From: Streptomyces guryensis
GTDB lineage: Bacteria; Actinomycetota; Actinomycetes; Streptomycetales; Streptomycetaceae
DNA: 64,000 nt
Direction of reading: 5' to 3'
Assembly (NCBI RefSeq): GCF_021261325.1
Contig: NZ_JAJSBI010000024.1
Span: 112,387 to 176,386 of the forward strand
Shown piece by piece: positions 7,456 to 15,713 of the stretch. The notes beneath the pieces are model-generated. The model saw nothing but the letters and a program-made list of their open reading frames with translations, did no database searches and had not been told where the DNA came from. The translations under genes and the position numbers were made by a program. Numbering within the stretch: position 1 is the stretch's first letter; each line of letters opens with the position of its first letter.

Positions 7456-8889
7456 TCAGCCGCGCGTCTCGAACAGCGGCAGGGGCGTGACGTCGGCGTT
7501 CAGTGATCCGCTGTCCGCCGCTGTGGTCGGGAAGTGCGCGCGGTCGAAGACCTGGTGCAGGGACGAGGTGCAGCCCGGCGGGATCGCGACGGCCACTCCG
7601 CGCTCGTCCAGCTCGGACTTGGCGGCGATGAACCGGTAGCTCTCCTGCGGCTGCAGTTCGAGGACCGCCCAGGGGGCCTCCTTGGCACCCAGGTGGGTAC
7701 GCCGGTGGTAGACCCGTCGTACGTCGGCGGAGTCGTTGCGCACCTGCACATGCAGGGCCCGGACGTCTCCGTACCAGTCGAAGGTCGCCGTGTCGAAGCT
7801 GCCCGAGGCCGGTAGCGCGGGAACCGTGGCCGGCCGTGTACTGCCCCCGGGAATGCGTCGGATGTTGGCGTCCGCACCGCACTTGGTGCACGTGCCGTCC
7901 GCGCTGACGGCGAGGATCTCCGCGTTCAGGCCGTACCGGGTGATCTGCAGTTCCTGGCAGTTGTGGCACCGGGTGCTGGTCGAGTCGGTGTCGTAGACGT
8001 TGCCGAGGTACACATGGCGCAGCCCCATCCCGAGCCCGACCTGGCGGGCGGCCTCCAGCCGGTCGACGGGGGTACGGATGGTGTCCGTCATCTTGTAGTC
8101 CGGGTGGAATCGGACGTAGTGCGTGGGAACTTCGGGACCGAGCCTGTCGAGTACGAACGCGCCGATGTCGTGGGCGGTCTTCTCGTTGTCGCTCAGGTCC
8201 GTGACCATGAGCGTCGAAACCTCGACGTGCTTTCCCGCGCGGTACACCTGCTCGGTGCCGTCCAGAACGGGTTCGAGCCAGCCCTTGGTGATTTTCCGGT
8301 AGTACTTGGGGTCGATCGATTTGATCGAGATGGAGAAGATGTCGATGACCGGGATGAGTTCGTCGATGGCCTTTTCGGAAATAAAGAAGGCCGACTTGTA
8401 GAGGTTGACGATTCCGGCCTCTTTGGCCAGGGCCGCTGTCTCCACAACGAACTCGTGCCAGACGACCGGGTCGTTGTACGTCCAGGAGATGACGCCTATG
8501 TCGTGCCGCTTGGCGATGTCGACGACCTCTTGTGGCGTGTAGTAGAAGACGTCTTTGTCCTCGACATAACGAGCCTGCGACGTCTTCCAGTTGTGGCAGT
8601 AGTCGCAGTTCAGCATGCACCCGATGTTGCCCATCGAGAGGATGCGGGCACCCGGCTCGTAATGGAAGACCGCCTCCGTTTCGATCGTCTCCTCCGTGGC
8701 GTGCACGGAGCGGCCGTAGTTCAGACTGACCAGGCGCCCGTCGCGGTTGGCCCGCACCATGCAGAAGCCATGCTGCCCCGGCCTGATACGGCAGTTTCGG
8801 GGGCTCAGATGGCAGCGGACCACGTCGTCGGGGAGGCGCTCCTCAAGGCGTGCCGGATAGCCGAATTCCTGCCATTTCTTGTCCGCCAT
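7456..8889 (-). CDS. Radical SAM enzyme, AmmeMemoRadiSam type, with extra C-terminal domain
   Basis: A 477-residue protein with the 4Fe-4S/SAM motif C91-x3-C95-x2-C98 (CMLNCDYC) in a context (IGCMLNCDYCHNW, YYTPQEVV, SWTYNDP) typical of the AmmeMemoRadiSam-system radical SAM family. Two CxxC pairs follow near residues 309-345 (CHNC, CTKC), the knuckle that usually ends that family. About 120 more residues (from RPATVPALP onward) form an extra domain I do not recognise, perhaps beta-rich. The usual partners (AMMECR1 and Memo proteins) are not in the window. ATG 8889 has GGAAGG upstream. The 7Fe ferredoxin gene 6 bp upstream probably supplies electrons. Reaction unknown. Confidence 0.85.
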   Translation of the reverse strand: MADKKWQEFGYPARLEERLPDDVVRCHLSPRNCRIRPGQHGFCMVRANRDGRLVSLNYGRSVHATEETIETEAVFHYEPGARILSMGNIGCMLNCDYCHNWKTSQARYVEDKDVFYYTPQEVVDIAKRHDIGVISWTYNDPVVWHEFVVETAALAKEAGIVNLYKSAFFISEKAIDELIPVIDIFSISIKSIDPKYYRKITKGWLEPVLDGTEQVYRAGKHVEVSTLMVTDLSDNEKTAHDIGAFVLDRLGPEVPTHYVRFHPDYKMTDTIRTPVDRLEAARQVGLGMGLRHVYLGNVYDTDSTSTRCHNCQELQITRYGLNAEILAVSADGTCTKCGADANIRRIPGGSTRPATVPALPASGSFDTATFDWYGDVRALHVQVRNDSADVRRVYHRRTHLGAKEAPWAVLELQPQESYRFIAAKSELDERGVAVAIPPGCTSSLHQVFDRAHFPTTAADSGSLNADVTPLPLFETRG

Positions 8890-8895
8890 CTCTGT

Positions 8896-9225
8896 CTACC
8901 TTCCGTCCTTGGCCGTTACGGGGAGAGCGCTGACGGCGGAGTGATCGGCACCCGTGGGTCCCGTTCCCGCGGCCCCGCCGGGGGTACCCAGGTCGGCGAA
9001 GAACTCACGGTTGACCTCCGCATAATGCGACCACTTCTCCGGGAGTTCAGCCTCCGGGAAAATAGCCTCGACCGGGCAGACCGGCTCGCAGGCATGGCAG
9101 TCGATGCATTCATCGGGATGGATGTACAGGGTGCGGTCACCTTCATAGATGCAGTCCACCGGACAAACATCCAGACAGGCCTTGTCCTTGATGTCCACGC
9201 ACGGTTCCGCGATCACGTAAGTCAA
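8896..9225 (-). CDS. fdxA: 7Fe (3Fe-4S/4Fe-4S) ferredoxin, FdxA type
   Basis: A 109-residue ferredoxin close to actinobacterial FdxA. It begins MTYVIAEPCVDIKDK and carries CLDVCPVDC for one cluster and CIDCHACEPVCP for the other, followed by the usual C-terminal tail. TTG 9225 is the start that gives the family N-terminus, with GGGAGAAC upstream. It is the first gene of a minus-strand run with the radical SAM gene 6 bp downstream and so probably reduces that enzyme. Another copy elsewhere would normally serve housekeeping needs. Confidence 0.9.
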   Translation of the reverse strand: MTYVIAEPCVDIKDKACLDVCPVDCIYEGDRTLYIHPDECIDCHACEPVCPVEAIFPEAELPEKWSHYAEVNREFFADLGTPGGAAGTGPTGADHSAVSALPVTAKDGR

Positions 9226-9463
9226 TCGAGTTCTCCCACGAGACGGAGGGATTGAATGTGCGAGATGAAGCGGCACGAAGCGGGACCGACGCTACAGCGA
9301 ATAAATTCAGCAGGCAACAGAATCCGTACGGTCATTGGCGAGCGCCCGGACGGACGTCTCTGCCACACCCGTTGGATGGCGACTAGCATGACGATTTCCT
9401 GCTCCCACCGGCTTTCCTCGTCTCACCTCGGCGAATTGAAAGAAAGACAGAAGGGATTCGGAC

Positions 9464-10291
9464 TTGCCTGTGAACAGCCGCACGCATTTCCACCGCCCGC
9501 CGCGTATCGCGGTGCTGCAGCACGCGGGCTGGGAGAAGCCCGGCACGTTCGGCCGGCTGCTGGCCGAACGCGGCGCGACGCTGGTCCCGGTCCGGGTCGA
9601 CGAAGGGGCCCTGCCGCCCCCACCGTCCTCGGTCCACGGCATCCTGGCGATGGGCGGGCCCATGAGCGTCAACGATCCACTGCCCTGGCTCGCACCGGAG
9701 AAGGACTACATCCGCACCGCCGTACGACTCGGCGTCCCGTTCTTCGGAGTGTGTCTCGGGGCCCAGCTGCTCGCCGCCGCCTGCGGTGCCACCGTCCGGC
9801 CGGCCGATCCGCACTACGGCATGCACCAAGTGCGCCTGGAGCCAGGGGCCTTCGACGACCCCCTGTTCGGCGGGCTGTCACGGAACCTGCCGGTGTTCCA
9901 GTGGCACGGCGAGAACTTCGACCGCCCGGCCGGGGCCACCGCCCTGGCCGGATCACCCGGATGCCCCTACGAGGCCATCCGAGTCGGGGCGTCCGCCTAC
10001 GGGGTGCAGTTCCATCTGGAGCTCGACCCGCGGCTTCTCGCGGAATGGCTGGCCATCCCCGGCTGCGCGTCCGAGCTGATCGACCGGTGCGGGGCGGACG
10101 CGCCGCACCGGATGACCGAGGATCTGCTCAAGACGGCGGTGCGCATGGAGCGGTACGCGCGGCGGATCTTCGGCGGCTGGGCCGACCTCGTGGCCCAGCG
10201 CGCCGAGTCCCGCAGCGGGCGCTTCAACAGCGCCCGCCTTTCCGCTGTTCCAGGAGTGCGGACAACCGGTGGTAGTCCTCTGCGCACTTGA
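9464..10291 (+). CDS. Class I glutamine amidotransferase (GMP synthase-like)
   Basis: A 275-residue protein with the class I glutaminase nucleophile elbow GVCLGAQLLA (Cys near residue 90) and the catalytic His in GVQFHLELD; AMGGPMSVNDPLPWL is typical of stand-alone GMP synthase-type amidotransferases. These free ammonia from glutamine for a partner, or act on gamma-glutamyl bonds. No synthetase domain is fused and no obvious ammonia acceptor lies next to it. TTG 9464 has AGAAGG 8 bases upstream; GTG 9470 is the alternative. The gene is divergent from fdxA across 238 bp and its 3' end overlaps the convergent StrR-like gene by 68 bp. Confidence 0.85.
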   Translation: MPVNSRTHFHRPPRIAVLQHAGWEKPGTFGRLLAERGATLVPVRVDEGALPPPPSSVHGILAMGGPMSVNDPLPWLAPEKDYIRTAVRLGVPFFGVCLGAQLLAAACGATVRPADPHYGMHQVRLEPGAFDDPLFGGLSRNLPVFQWHGENFDRPAGATALAGSPGCPYEAIRVGASAYGVQFHLELDPRLLAEWLAIPGCASELIDRCGADAPHRMTEDLLKTAVRMERYARRIFGGWADLVAQRAESRSGRFNSARLSAVPGVRTTGGSPLRT

Positions 10292-11231
10292 GGGCAAGCT
10301 GCGCGATCCTGCTCAGGCAGTGTTCGGGCAGGACTTCGGCGATGTGGTGCAACTGGTCGGCCGCCGCCACGTGCGCGTCCATCGCGCGCAGTACCAGGCG
10401 GCCGGCTTCGCTGTATCTCAGGGACGGGTCGGTGCGCAGGCGTTGGAGATTCGCCTTCCAGTCCGTATCGATGCGGGCGAAAGGTTTCGTCGGCACCACC
10501 TCCGGCGCCGATGGGGACACCACGTCGTTCGCCGCGGCAGGCACGATCTGGGTTGCGGTCGACGCGAAACCGTTCCGCTGATGCCGGTGTACGCCCGTTT
10601 CCCGGTGCGCGGGTGCCGCTTCGGCGCTGGGCTCCCCCACGGGCAAGGGAGAGGCCGCCCGCTCGTCCCGGCCGGAGCGCACCACCGACCGGACCCGGCC
10701 GTCGCGCCCCACCCGGGCCGCCAACTGGGGAATTTCCCCACTCGACCTGCGGATCGCACCGACCGTCTTGTGCGCGAGGCCGACCTTGGCCGCCACCGCG
10801 CGATCGGACAGGTCCGGGCGTGCCGTGACGATACGCAGTGCGGCCGCTTTGCGGTCGGCCAGTGTCAAAGGCAGGCCGTGTTTTGTATTCGTCTCGACAG
10901 CGAGGATGAAAGCCTCCTCCTCGCTGCCCTCGAAAAACCGCGCACGCACCGTACGTTCACCCCGGATCCTGGCAGCCTCCAGCCGATGCATACCGTCGAT
11001 CACACGCATGGTGGGCCAATGCAGAAGGATGGGCGGTAATTCTGCGTCGGTTCCCGCAAGGAGTTGCGCATGGGTGCTGTCACTGCCCGCACTGCGCGGT
11101 GAATCAGCGGGGAGTATCACTGGGATCGGAACGTCGGTGGTCTCATGACCAGGAGGGAGCGAGAATGGACACGTCTCGGACGGATGGGGCATCTCAGGCG
11201 CGTGGACGCTACAGCCTTCAGGGTCTTTCAT
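10224..11231 (-). CDS. StrR/NovG-family (ParB-like) pathway activator
   Basis: A 335-residue regulator. Residues about 55-165 hold the ParB-like segment characteristic of StrR, NovG and related cluster activators: AELPPILLHWPTMRVIDGM, EEAFILAVETNTKHGLPL and LADRKAAALRI, followed by a helix-turn-helix (SDRAVAAKVGLAHKTVGAI). A long disordered middle and a helical C-terminal part follow. ATG 11231 has AGGGGGATTCC upstream. Family members bind inverted repeats near GTTCGAC and switch on biosynthetic operons; I found no convincing full site of that kind in the window. It probably controls block I or a part of the cluster beyond the left edge. Confidence 0.85.
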   Translation of the reverse strand: MKDPEGCSVHAPEMPHPSETCPFSLPPGHETTDVPIPVILPADSPRSAGSDSTHAQLLAGTDAELPPILLHWPTMRVIDGMHRLEAARIRGERTVRARFFEGSEEEAFILAVETNTKHGLPLTLADRKAAALRIVTARPDLSDRAVAAKVGLAHKTVGAIRRSSGEIPQLAARVGRDGRVRSVVRSGRDERAASPLPVGEPSAEAAPAHRETGVHRHQRNGFASTATQIVPAAANDVVSPSAPEVVPTKPFARIDTDWKANLQRLRTDPSLRYSEAGRLVLRAMDAHVAAADQLHHIAEVLPEHCLSRIAQLALKCAEDYHRLSALLEQRKGGRC

Positions 11232-11316
11232 GGAATCCCCCTACTACTGCGGGTCCGAAGCACCGACCCGCCCCGCGATTTTCAGATCATGAAGAGTTCC
11301 CAAAGAGCTGTGCGCG

Positions 11317-11934
11317 TCAGGCGAGAAAGAGACGCGCAGCGAGGAAGAGGATGACGCCATTACCGATGAGCGCCGTCCACAGCCGCCCCTTCTCACTGGT
11401 GAGCACCCTGCTCACCAGGGCCCCTCCGATCGCGAGAACAGCCTGCCAACTTGCGGAGGCAGCGAATGCCGCAGCCACGAAGACCACGCTGTCCCAGGAC
11501 GTCCACGCATCATTGCGCAGGCCGAGGACAAGGGCGGAGAAATAGATGATGGTCAGCGGGTTGAGGATGGTGAGCCCGAGTAGCTGGAGATAAGCACGCC
11601 CCGGCTTCTTCACTTTTACGGTCTGCGCATTTCCAGAATCTCGGGAACGCCGGATCGCCCCGGAAATACCTTTTGCCGCGATGGCCAGGAGAACCACGGC
11701 CGCGGTCCACCTCATCGGTTCTGCGACCGGCTTCAGGATATTGGCAAGAGCTACGCCGGACAACGCCGCAACAAGGGCATAAAGTCCGTCTGCGGTCGCA
11801 GTTCCCATCGCTCCGGCTAATCCGACACGCAGGGAGGTCTGAGCCGAAAGCGTAATGATCAGCACAGTGATCGCTCCGACCGGCATAGCAATTCCGTATC
11901 CAGCAAGAACGCCGGCAATCAGAGTTTCACCCAC
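11317..11934 (-). CDS. LysE-family amino-acid exporter
   Basis: A 205-residue membrane protein with about six hydrophobic segments and the LysE/RhtB pattern: an N-terminal helix with AGYGIAMPVGAITVL, GAMGTATADGLYALVA, LTILNPLTIIYFSAL (the conserved Asn-Pro) and a final VILFLAARLFL helix. Such proteins export amino acids or small related molecules. GTG 11934 sits behind a run of six G; the frame remains open further upstream (to 12159) but that part is not membrane-like. It may export a product or intermediate of block I (inference from position). Confidence 0.85.
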   Translation of the reverse strand: MGETLIAGVLAGYGIAMPVGAITVLIITLSAQTSLRVGLAGAMGTATADGLYALVAALSGVALANILKPVAEPMRWTAAVVLLAIAAKGISGAIRRSRDSGNAQTVKVKKPGRAYLQLLGLTILNPLTIIYFSALVLGLRNDAWTSWDSVVFVAAAFAASASWQAVLAIGGALVSRVLTSEKGRLWTALIGNGVILFLAARLFLA

Positions 11935-12769
11935 ACATACCCCCCGCAACAAACCCCATTGGCCAGAAGTCACAGTACCCGCGACCGCCCCGACCGGGCG
12001 CACGCGTAACTCACTATTTACACGCGTCATCCGCGGCACCCGCCATGCGTAGATACGCGAATCACCGGAACAGCCCGACATACGAATCGGGGTGCCGACT
12101 GTCAATGCCGACGGCCATGGATCCATTAAATTGGCTGAAACTGTGCCGCCCCGAAGCACATCACATCCCTCTGTCCGGCACCTTCAGAAGCCAACAGTGT
12201 TTGTGGTCGGAGGACGACGGCCTCTGGTAGCTCGACAAGGAGATCCGCAGACTGCGGTATGCAGTGCTGTGCCCGTATGCCGCTCGTCGTCCGGCACGAT
12301 TCCAGGCCATGCGCCATGGGGTCCAGGGCGTCGAGAGCACCGAGCCTGAAGAGCTGATCTCGCTCTGACATGGGCCGACGCTCCCGCATGCACCGACGGC
12401 GGCCGCTCCCTCGATGCCCTTGCCGGATCGTCTACTGCGTGCGCTCACGGCCAATCATCGCCAGGACCCGAGCCGGGCGTGAGATCTGTCCGGACCGGAC
12501 AGTCCGAGACGCCTTTCATCCCATCGAAGACCGCTGGATTTCATCCATCACCCCAGCGGCGGCAAGACTCCCCTGACGGAATGTCACGCACGGCTGTCCA
12601 CCGGAACCCTTTGCGCCAGCAAAATCCATCCCCACGAGCAAGGAAACGACCAGGTCAGAGCGTTAGATCGTCGAGCTCGTCAGAGAACCCAAACCTCCGA
12701 CCCGCGCATTACGATGCACAGACAGGCAGTGCCCGTTTTGCCGAAATTCCAAGGTCACCCGAACCAAGA

Positions 12770-12799
12770 AACCCCAGGTCAAAGGCCTGACCTGGGGTT
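12770..12799 (-). terminator. tRNA-type hairpin terminator next to the tRNA relic
   Basis: A perfect 12-bp inverted repeat (AACCCCAGGTCA and its complement) with a 6-base loop lies 5 bp beyond the CCA end of the tRNA-Thr relic when read on the minus strand. It is the place where a tRNA terminator would be. A sister hairpin lies at 43741-43771. Confidence 0.75.
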
Positions 12800-12804
12800 C
12801 ACCG

Positions 12805-12849
12805 TGGAGCCGCCTTCGGGATTCGAACCCGAGACCTACGCATTACGAG
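12805..12849 (-). repeat. att-like direct repeat, copy 1: tRNA-Thr(CGU) 3' half
   Basis: This 45-bp segment is identical to 43777-43821 and in the same orientation. On the minus strand it reads as the anticodon loop CTCGTAATGCG, variable region, T-arm GGGTTCGAATCCC and acceptor 3' strand GGCGGCTCCA of an actinobacterial tRNA-Thr. The 5' half is missing: the bases before the anticodon do not pair with its 3' stem and no D-arm follows. It is therefore not a working tRNA but the 3' end that tyrosine-type integrases leave behind when they use a tRNA gene as attachment site. Confidence 0.8.
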
Positions 12850-13658
12850 CCCGACAGGGGTCATGCCGGGTTGTGCTGCGCGGTCGCACCATCTCCCGTT
12901 TTCCCAGATCAGAGCGCCTGTCGCGGTCCCGCTCTTCCCACAGGGTGTTGCACCGTCCAAAGGCGTCCGCACTCCCCTCGCGCTCCCCCATACTCTGAGG
13001 AGGCGCCATATCCGTCCAGACAGCCCGCTGCTGTCACCATGCTGGCACAGCTTGTGGAGATCGAACAGTCCGGATGGCACCCGGCGGGCGCGGGCACCTC
13101 ACGCACCATGTACGCACGAGCGAGCACCGCAGCACGCACAGCAGCGGCAGTGCCCCGAGCAGGAGCGACGCTCACGCTCGTGCCGTGTCACGGTGGTCGG
13201 CTCCTCGGCTTCGGCAGGCTCCGGCACGCCGATGTGCAGCAGCTGGAGCAAGTCGGCAGTGATCACCGGGTAGGCCTTGCCCAAGCGGAGGACCGTGCAC
13301 GCATGCCCATGGCCGCACCCCACAGCGCGAGCCGACCACCGCGAGAGCCACCGTGTTGGTGAACACAGGCGCCAGAACAGCTGCGCCCCAGCAGCGCGGC
13401 AAGGATCCGGGCACCAGCCCGAGAATCACCCACGCCGCCAAATCAGAGGGCCCGTCGGGAACACCGCCCCCCATGCCCTGCATACCCACCGCATCGGCGC
13501 GAACAGCACCCGCTCGGTCAAGCTATCGACCGGCGGGTGAGCACGACCAACTCGACCGCGTCCCGCTTGAGCCCGTCTTGGGCCGTCGCCGAGACACCCG
13601 GTCCCCACCTCTGTGCCGGGCCGACTCCGCCCGGAGCCGCCTGTGACGAAGGAGGAGG

Positions 13659-14087
13659 TCATCGGGACGTACCCTCGAATGAACTGACCGGAAGCACGTT
13701 GCTCTTGACCCAGTCGACGATCTCACCCATCGAGGTGCCCGGGGTGAACACGGCGGCGGTCCCCAGGTCCCGGAGAGCAGGAATGTCGGTTTCGGGAATG
13801 ATGCCCCCGCCGAACACCGTGATGTCCATGGCGTCCGCATCCCGCAGCTCGGCCAGCACGTGCGCGAACAGCGTCATGTGGGCACCCGACAAAACAGACA
13901 AGCCGATGCCATGCGCGTCCTCCTGCAGCGCGGTGCTGACGATCTGCCGGGGGGTCTGGTGGAGCCCCGTATAGATGACTTCGAGGCCTGCATCCCGAAG
14001 TGCTCGCGCGATCACCTTGGCACCCCGATCATGGCCATCCAGACCCGGCTTCGCGATCACGATGCGGATGGGCTCTTCTGCGCTCAT
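13659..14087 (-). CDS. Methylmalonyl-CoA mutase small (B12-binding) subunit
   Basis: A 142-residue stand-alone cobalamin-binding domain. The motif LDGHDRG near residue 17 is the DxHxxG signature whose His is the lower cobalt ligand; the SVLSGAHMTL and GGGIIPETD segments complete the fold. It pairs with the large subunit encoded 20 bp upstream to make an adenosylcobalamin-dependent acyl-CoA mutase. ATG 14087 follows AAGGAAACG. It is the last gene of the 12-gene minus-strand operon of block II. Confidence 0.92.
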   Translation of the reverse strand: MSAEEPIRIVIAKPGLDGHDRGAKVIARALRDAGLEVIYTGLHQTPRQIVSTALQEDAHGIGLSVLSGAHMTLFAHVLAELRDADAMDITVFGGGIIPETDIPALRDLGTAAVFTPGTSMGEIVDWVKSNVLPVSSFEGTSR

Positions 14088-14107
14088 CGTTTCCTTTCCC
14101 CTCCGTT

Positions 14108-15694
14108 TCAGAACACGTCGGACGGCGCATAAGTGCCCCAGACCTCGCGCAGGGCGTTGCAGACCTCGCCGACAGTGGCGCGGGCGCGCAGGGCGTCCTT
14201 CATGGGATAGAGAACGTTGTCCGTGCTGGCAGCGGCCTTTCTCAGACCCTCCAGAGTGTCGTCCACCTCTGTCTGCACACGCCATGCGCGGAGTTTGGCA
14301 AGGCGTTCCGCTTGCCGGGCCTCGATGGCCGGGTCGACGCGGAGCGGCTCGTAGGGCTCCTCCTCGTCCAGCTGGAAGCGGTTGACGCCGACCACGACCC
14401 GCTCGCCGGAGTCGGTCTCCTGGGCGATGCGGTAGGCGCTGCGCTCGATCTCGGACTTCTGGAAGCCGTGCTCGATCGCGTTGACCGCGCCGCCCATCTC
14501 CTCCACCTTGGCCATCAGCTCGACGGCGGCCGCCTCCACGTCGTCCGTCATCTTCTCGACGACGTAACTGCCCGCGAAGGGGTCGACGGTCGCCGTCACG
14601 TCGGTCTCGTAGGCCAGCACCTGCTGGGTACGCAGGGCGAGGCGGGCGCTCTTGTCCGTGGGGAGTGCGATCGCCTCGTCGAAGGAGTTCGTGTGCAGCG
14701 ACTGCGTGCCGCCGAGGACCGCGCCGAGGCCCTGGACGGCGACCCGGACCAGGTTCACCTCCGGCTGCTGGGCCGTCAGCTGGACCCCCGCCGTCTGCGT
14801 GTGGAAGCGCAGCATCAGTGACTTCGGGTTCTTCGCGCCGAACTCCTCCTTCATCACGCGGGCCCAGATACGCCTGGCCGCACGGAACTTGGCGACCTCT
14901 TCGAGGATCGTCGTACGGGCCACGAAGAAGAAGGAGAGACGCGGTGCGAAGTCGTCGACGTCCATACCGGCGGCGACCGCCGTACGGACGTACTCGATGC
15001 CGTCGGCCAGCGTGAAGGCGATCTCCTGAGCGGGCGAGGCACCCGCCTCCGCCATGTGGTAGCCGGAGATCGAGATCGTGTTCCACTTCGGGATCTCGGC
15101 CCTGCAGTACTTGAAGATGTCGGCGATCAGCCGGAGGGAGGGCTTCGGCGGGAAGATGTACGTGCCCCGCGCGATGTACTCCTTCAGCACGTCGTTCTGG
15201 ATCGTGCCGGTCAGCTTGTCGGCGCTCACGCCCTGCTCCTCCGCCACCAGTTGGTAGAGGAGCAGCAGCAGGGCCGCCGGGGCGTTGATCGTCATCGACG
15301 TCGAGACCTTGTCCAGCGGGATCCCGCCGAACAGCACCCGCATGTCGTCGACCGAGTCGATGGCGACACCGACCTTGCCGACCTCGCCGTGCGCGATCGC
15401 GGCGTCGGAGTCGTGGCCCATCTGGGTGGGCAGGTCGAAGGCGACCGACAGACCCATCGTGCCGTTGGCGATGAGCTGCTTGTAGCGGGCGTTGGACTCC
15501 GTCGCCGTGCCGAAACCGGCGTACTGGCGCATCGTCCAGGGGCGGCCCGTGTACATCGACGGGTAGACACCGCGGGTGAAGGGGAACTTGCCCGGTTCAC
15601 CCAGCTTCTCCGCCGGGTCCCAGCCCTCCAGAGCCTCAGGCCCGTAGACCGGTTCGATCGGCAGTCCGGACTCCGACGTCCGTCGTGAGGTCAT
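14108..15694 (-). CDS. Methylmalonyl-CoA mutase large (catalytic) subunit
   Basis: A 528-residue TIM-barrel subunit of the two-gene acyl-CoA mutase form. It shows MRQYAGFGTATESN with Tyr, and DDFAPRLSFFF with Arg, at positions where methylmalonyl-CoA mutases carry Tyr/Arg and isobutyryl-CoA mutases carry Phe/Gln; this favours succinyl-CoA to methylmalonyl-CoA conversion. TIQNDVLKEY, GYHMAEAGA and HTQTAGVQLTAQQPEVN are other landmarks. ATG 15694 starts MTSRRTSESG; the frame extends upstream without family features. Its place right after the PKS genes, one of which has a methylmalonyl-type AT, says the operon makes its own extender units. Confidence 0.92.
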   Translation of the reverse strand: MTSRRTSESGLPIEPVYGPEALEGWDPAEKLGEPGKFPFTRGVYPSMYTGRPWTMRQYAGFGTATESNARYKQLIANGTMGLSVAFDLPTQMGHDSDAAIAHGEVGKVGVAIDSVDDMRVLFGGIPLDKVSTSMTINAPAALLLLLYQLVAEEQGVSADKLTGTIQNDVLKEYIARGTYIFPPKPSLRLIADIFKYCRAEIPKWNTISISGYHMAEAGASPAQEIAFTLADGIEYVRTAVAAGMDVDDFAPRLSFFFVARTTILEEVAKFRAARRIWARVMKEEFGAKNPKSLMLRFHTQTAGVQLTAQQPEVNLVRVAVQGLGAVLGGTQSLHTNSFDEAIALPTDKSARLALRTQQVLAYETDVTATVDPFAGSYVVEKMTDDVEAAAVELMAKVEEMGGAVNAIEHGFQKSEIERSAYRIAQETDSGERVVVGVNRFQLDEEEPYEPLRVDPAIEARQAERLAKLRAWRVQTEVDDTLEGLRKAAASTDNVLYPMKDALRARATVGEVCNALREVWGTYAPSDVF

Positions 15695-15713
15695 GATGTT
15701 CCGTCTTCCCTCG

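Larger units (their letters stand above)
11935..13658. other. 1.7-kb stretch without a convincing gene; holds att-like scar
   Basis: Only short unrelated open frames occur here. A minus-strand segment near 13100-13320 (VLRLGKAYPVITADLLQLL) reads like a fragment of a mobile-element protein but I cannot assign it. The notable content is the tRNA-Thr 3' relic and hairpin described separately. The base composition and loss of frames suggest decayed mobile DNA at the left edge of block II. Confidence 0.6.

Noticed and set aside
12805..12900. Complete tRNA-Thr gene
   Set aside because: Only the 3' half from the anticodon on is present; bases before it do not form the anticodon stem, D-arm or acceptor 5' strand. 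The same holds for the copy at 43777.
12799..13080. Short frame ending in VMRRSRVRIPKAAP (and the same at 43771-44538)
   Set aside because: The shared end is the translated tRNA-Thr relic, not a conserved peptide.
13099..13489. Small minus-strand genes (75-105 codons) left of the mutase operon
   Set aside because: Some segments look protein-like but have no ribosome site, family or consistent frame; treated as mobile-DNA decay.
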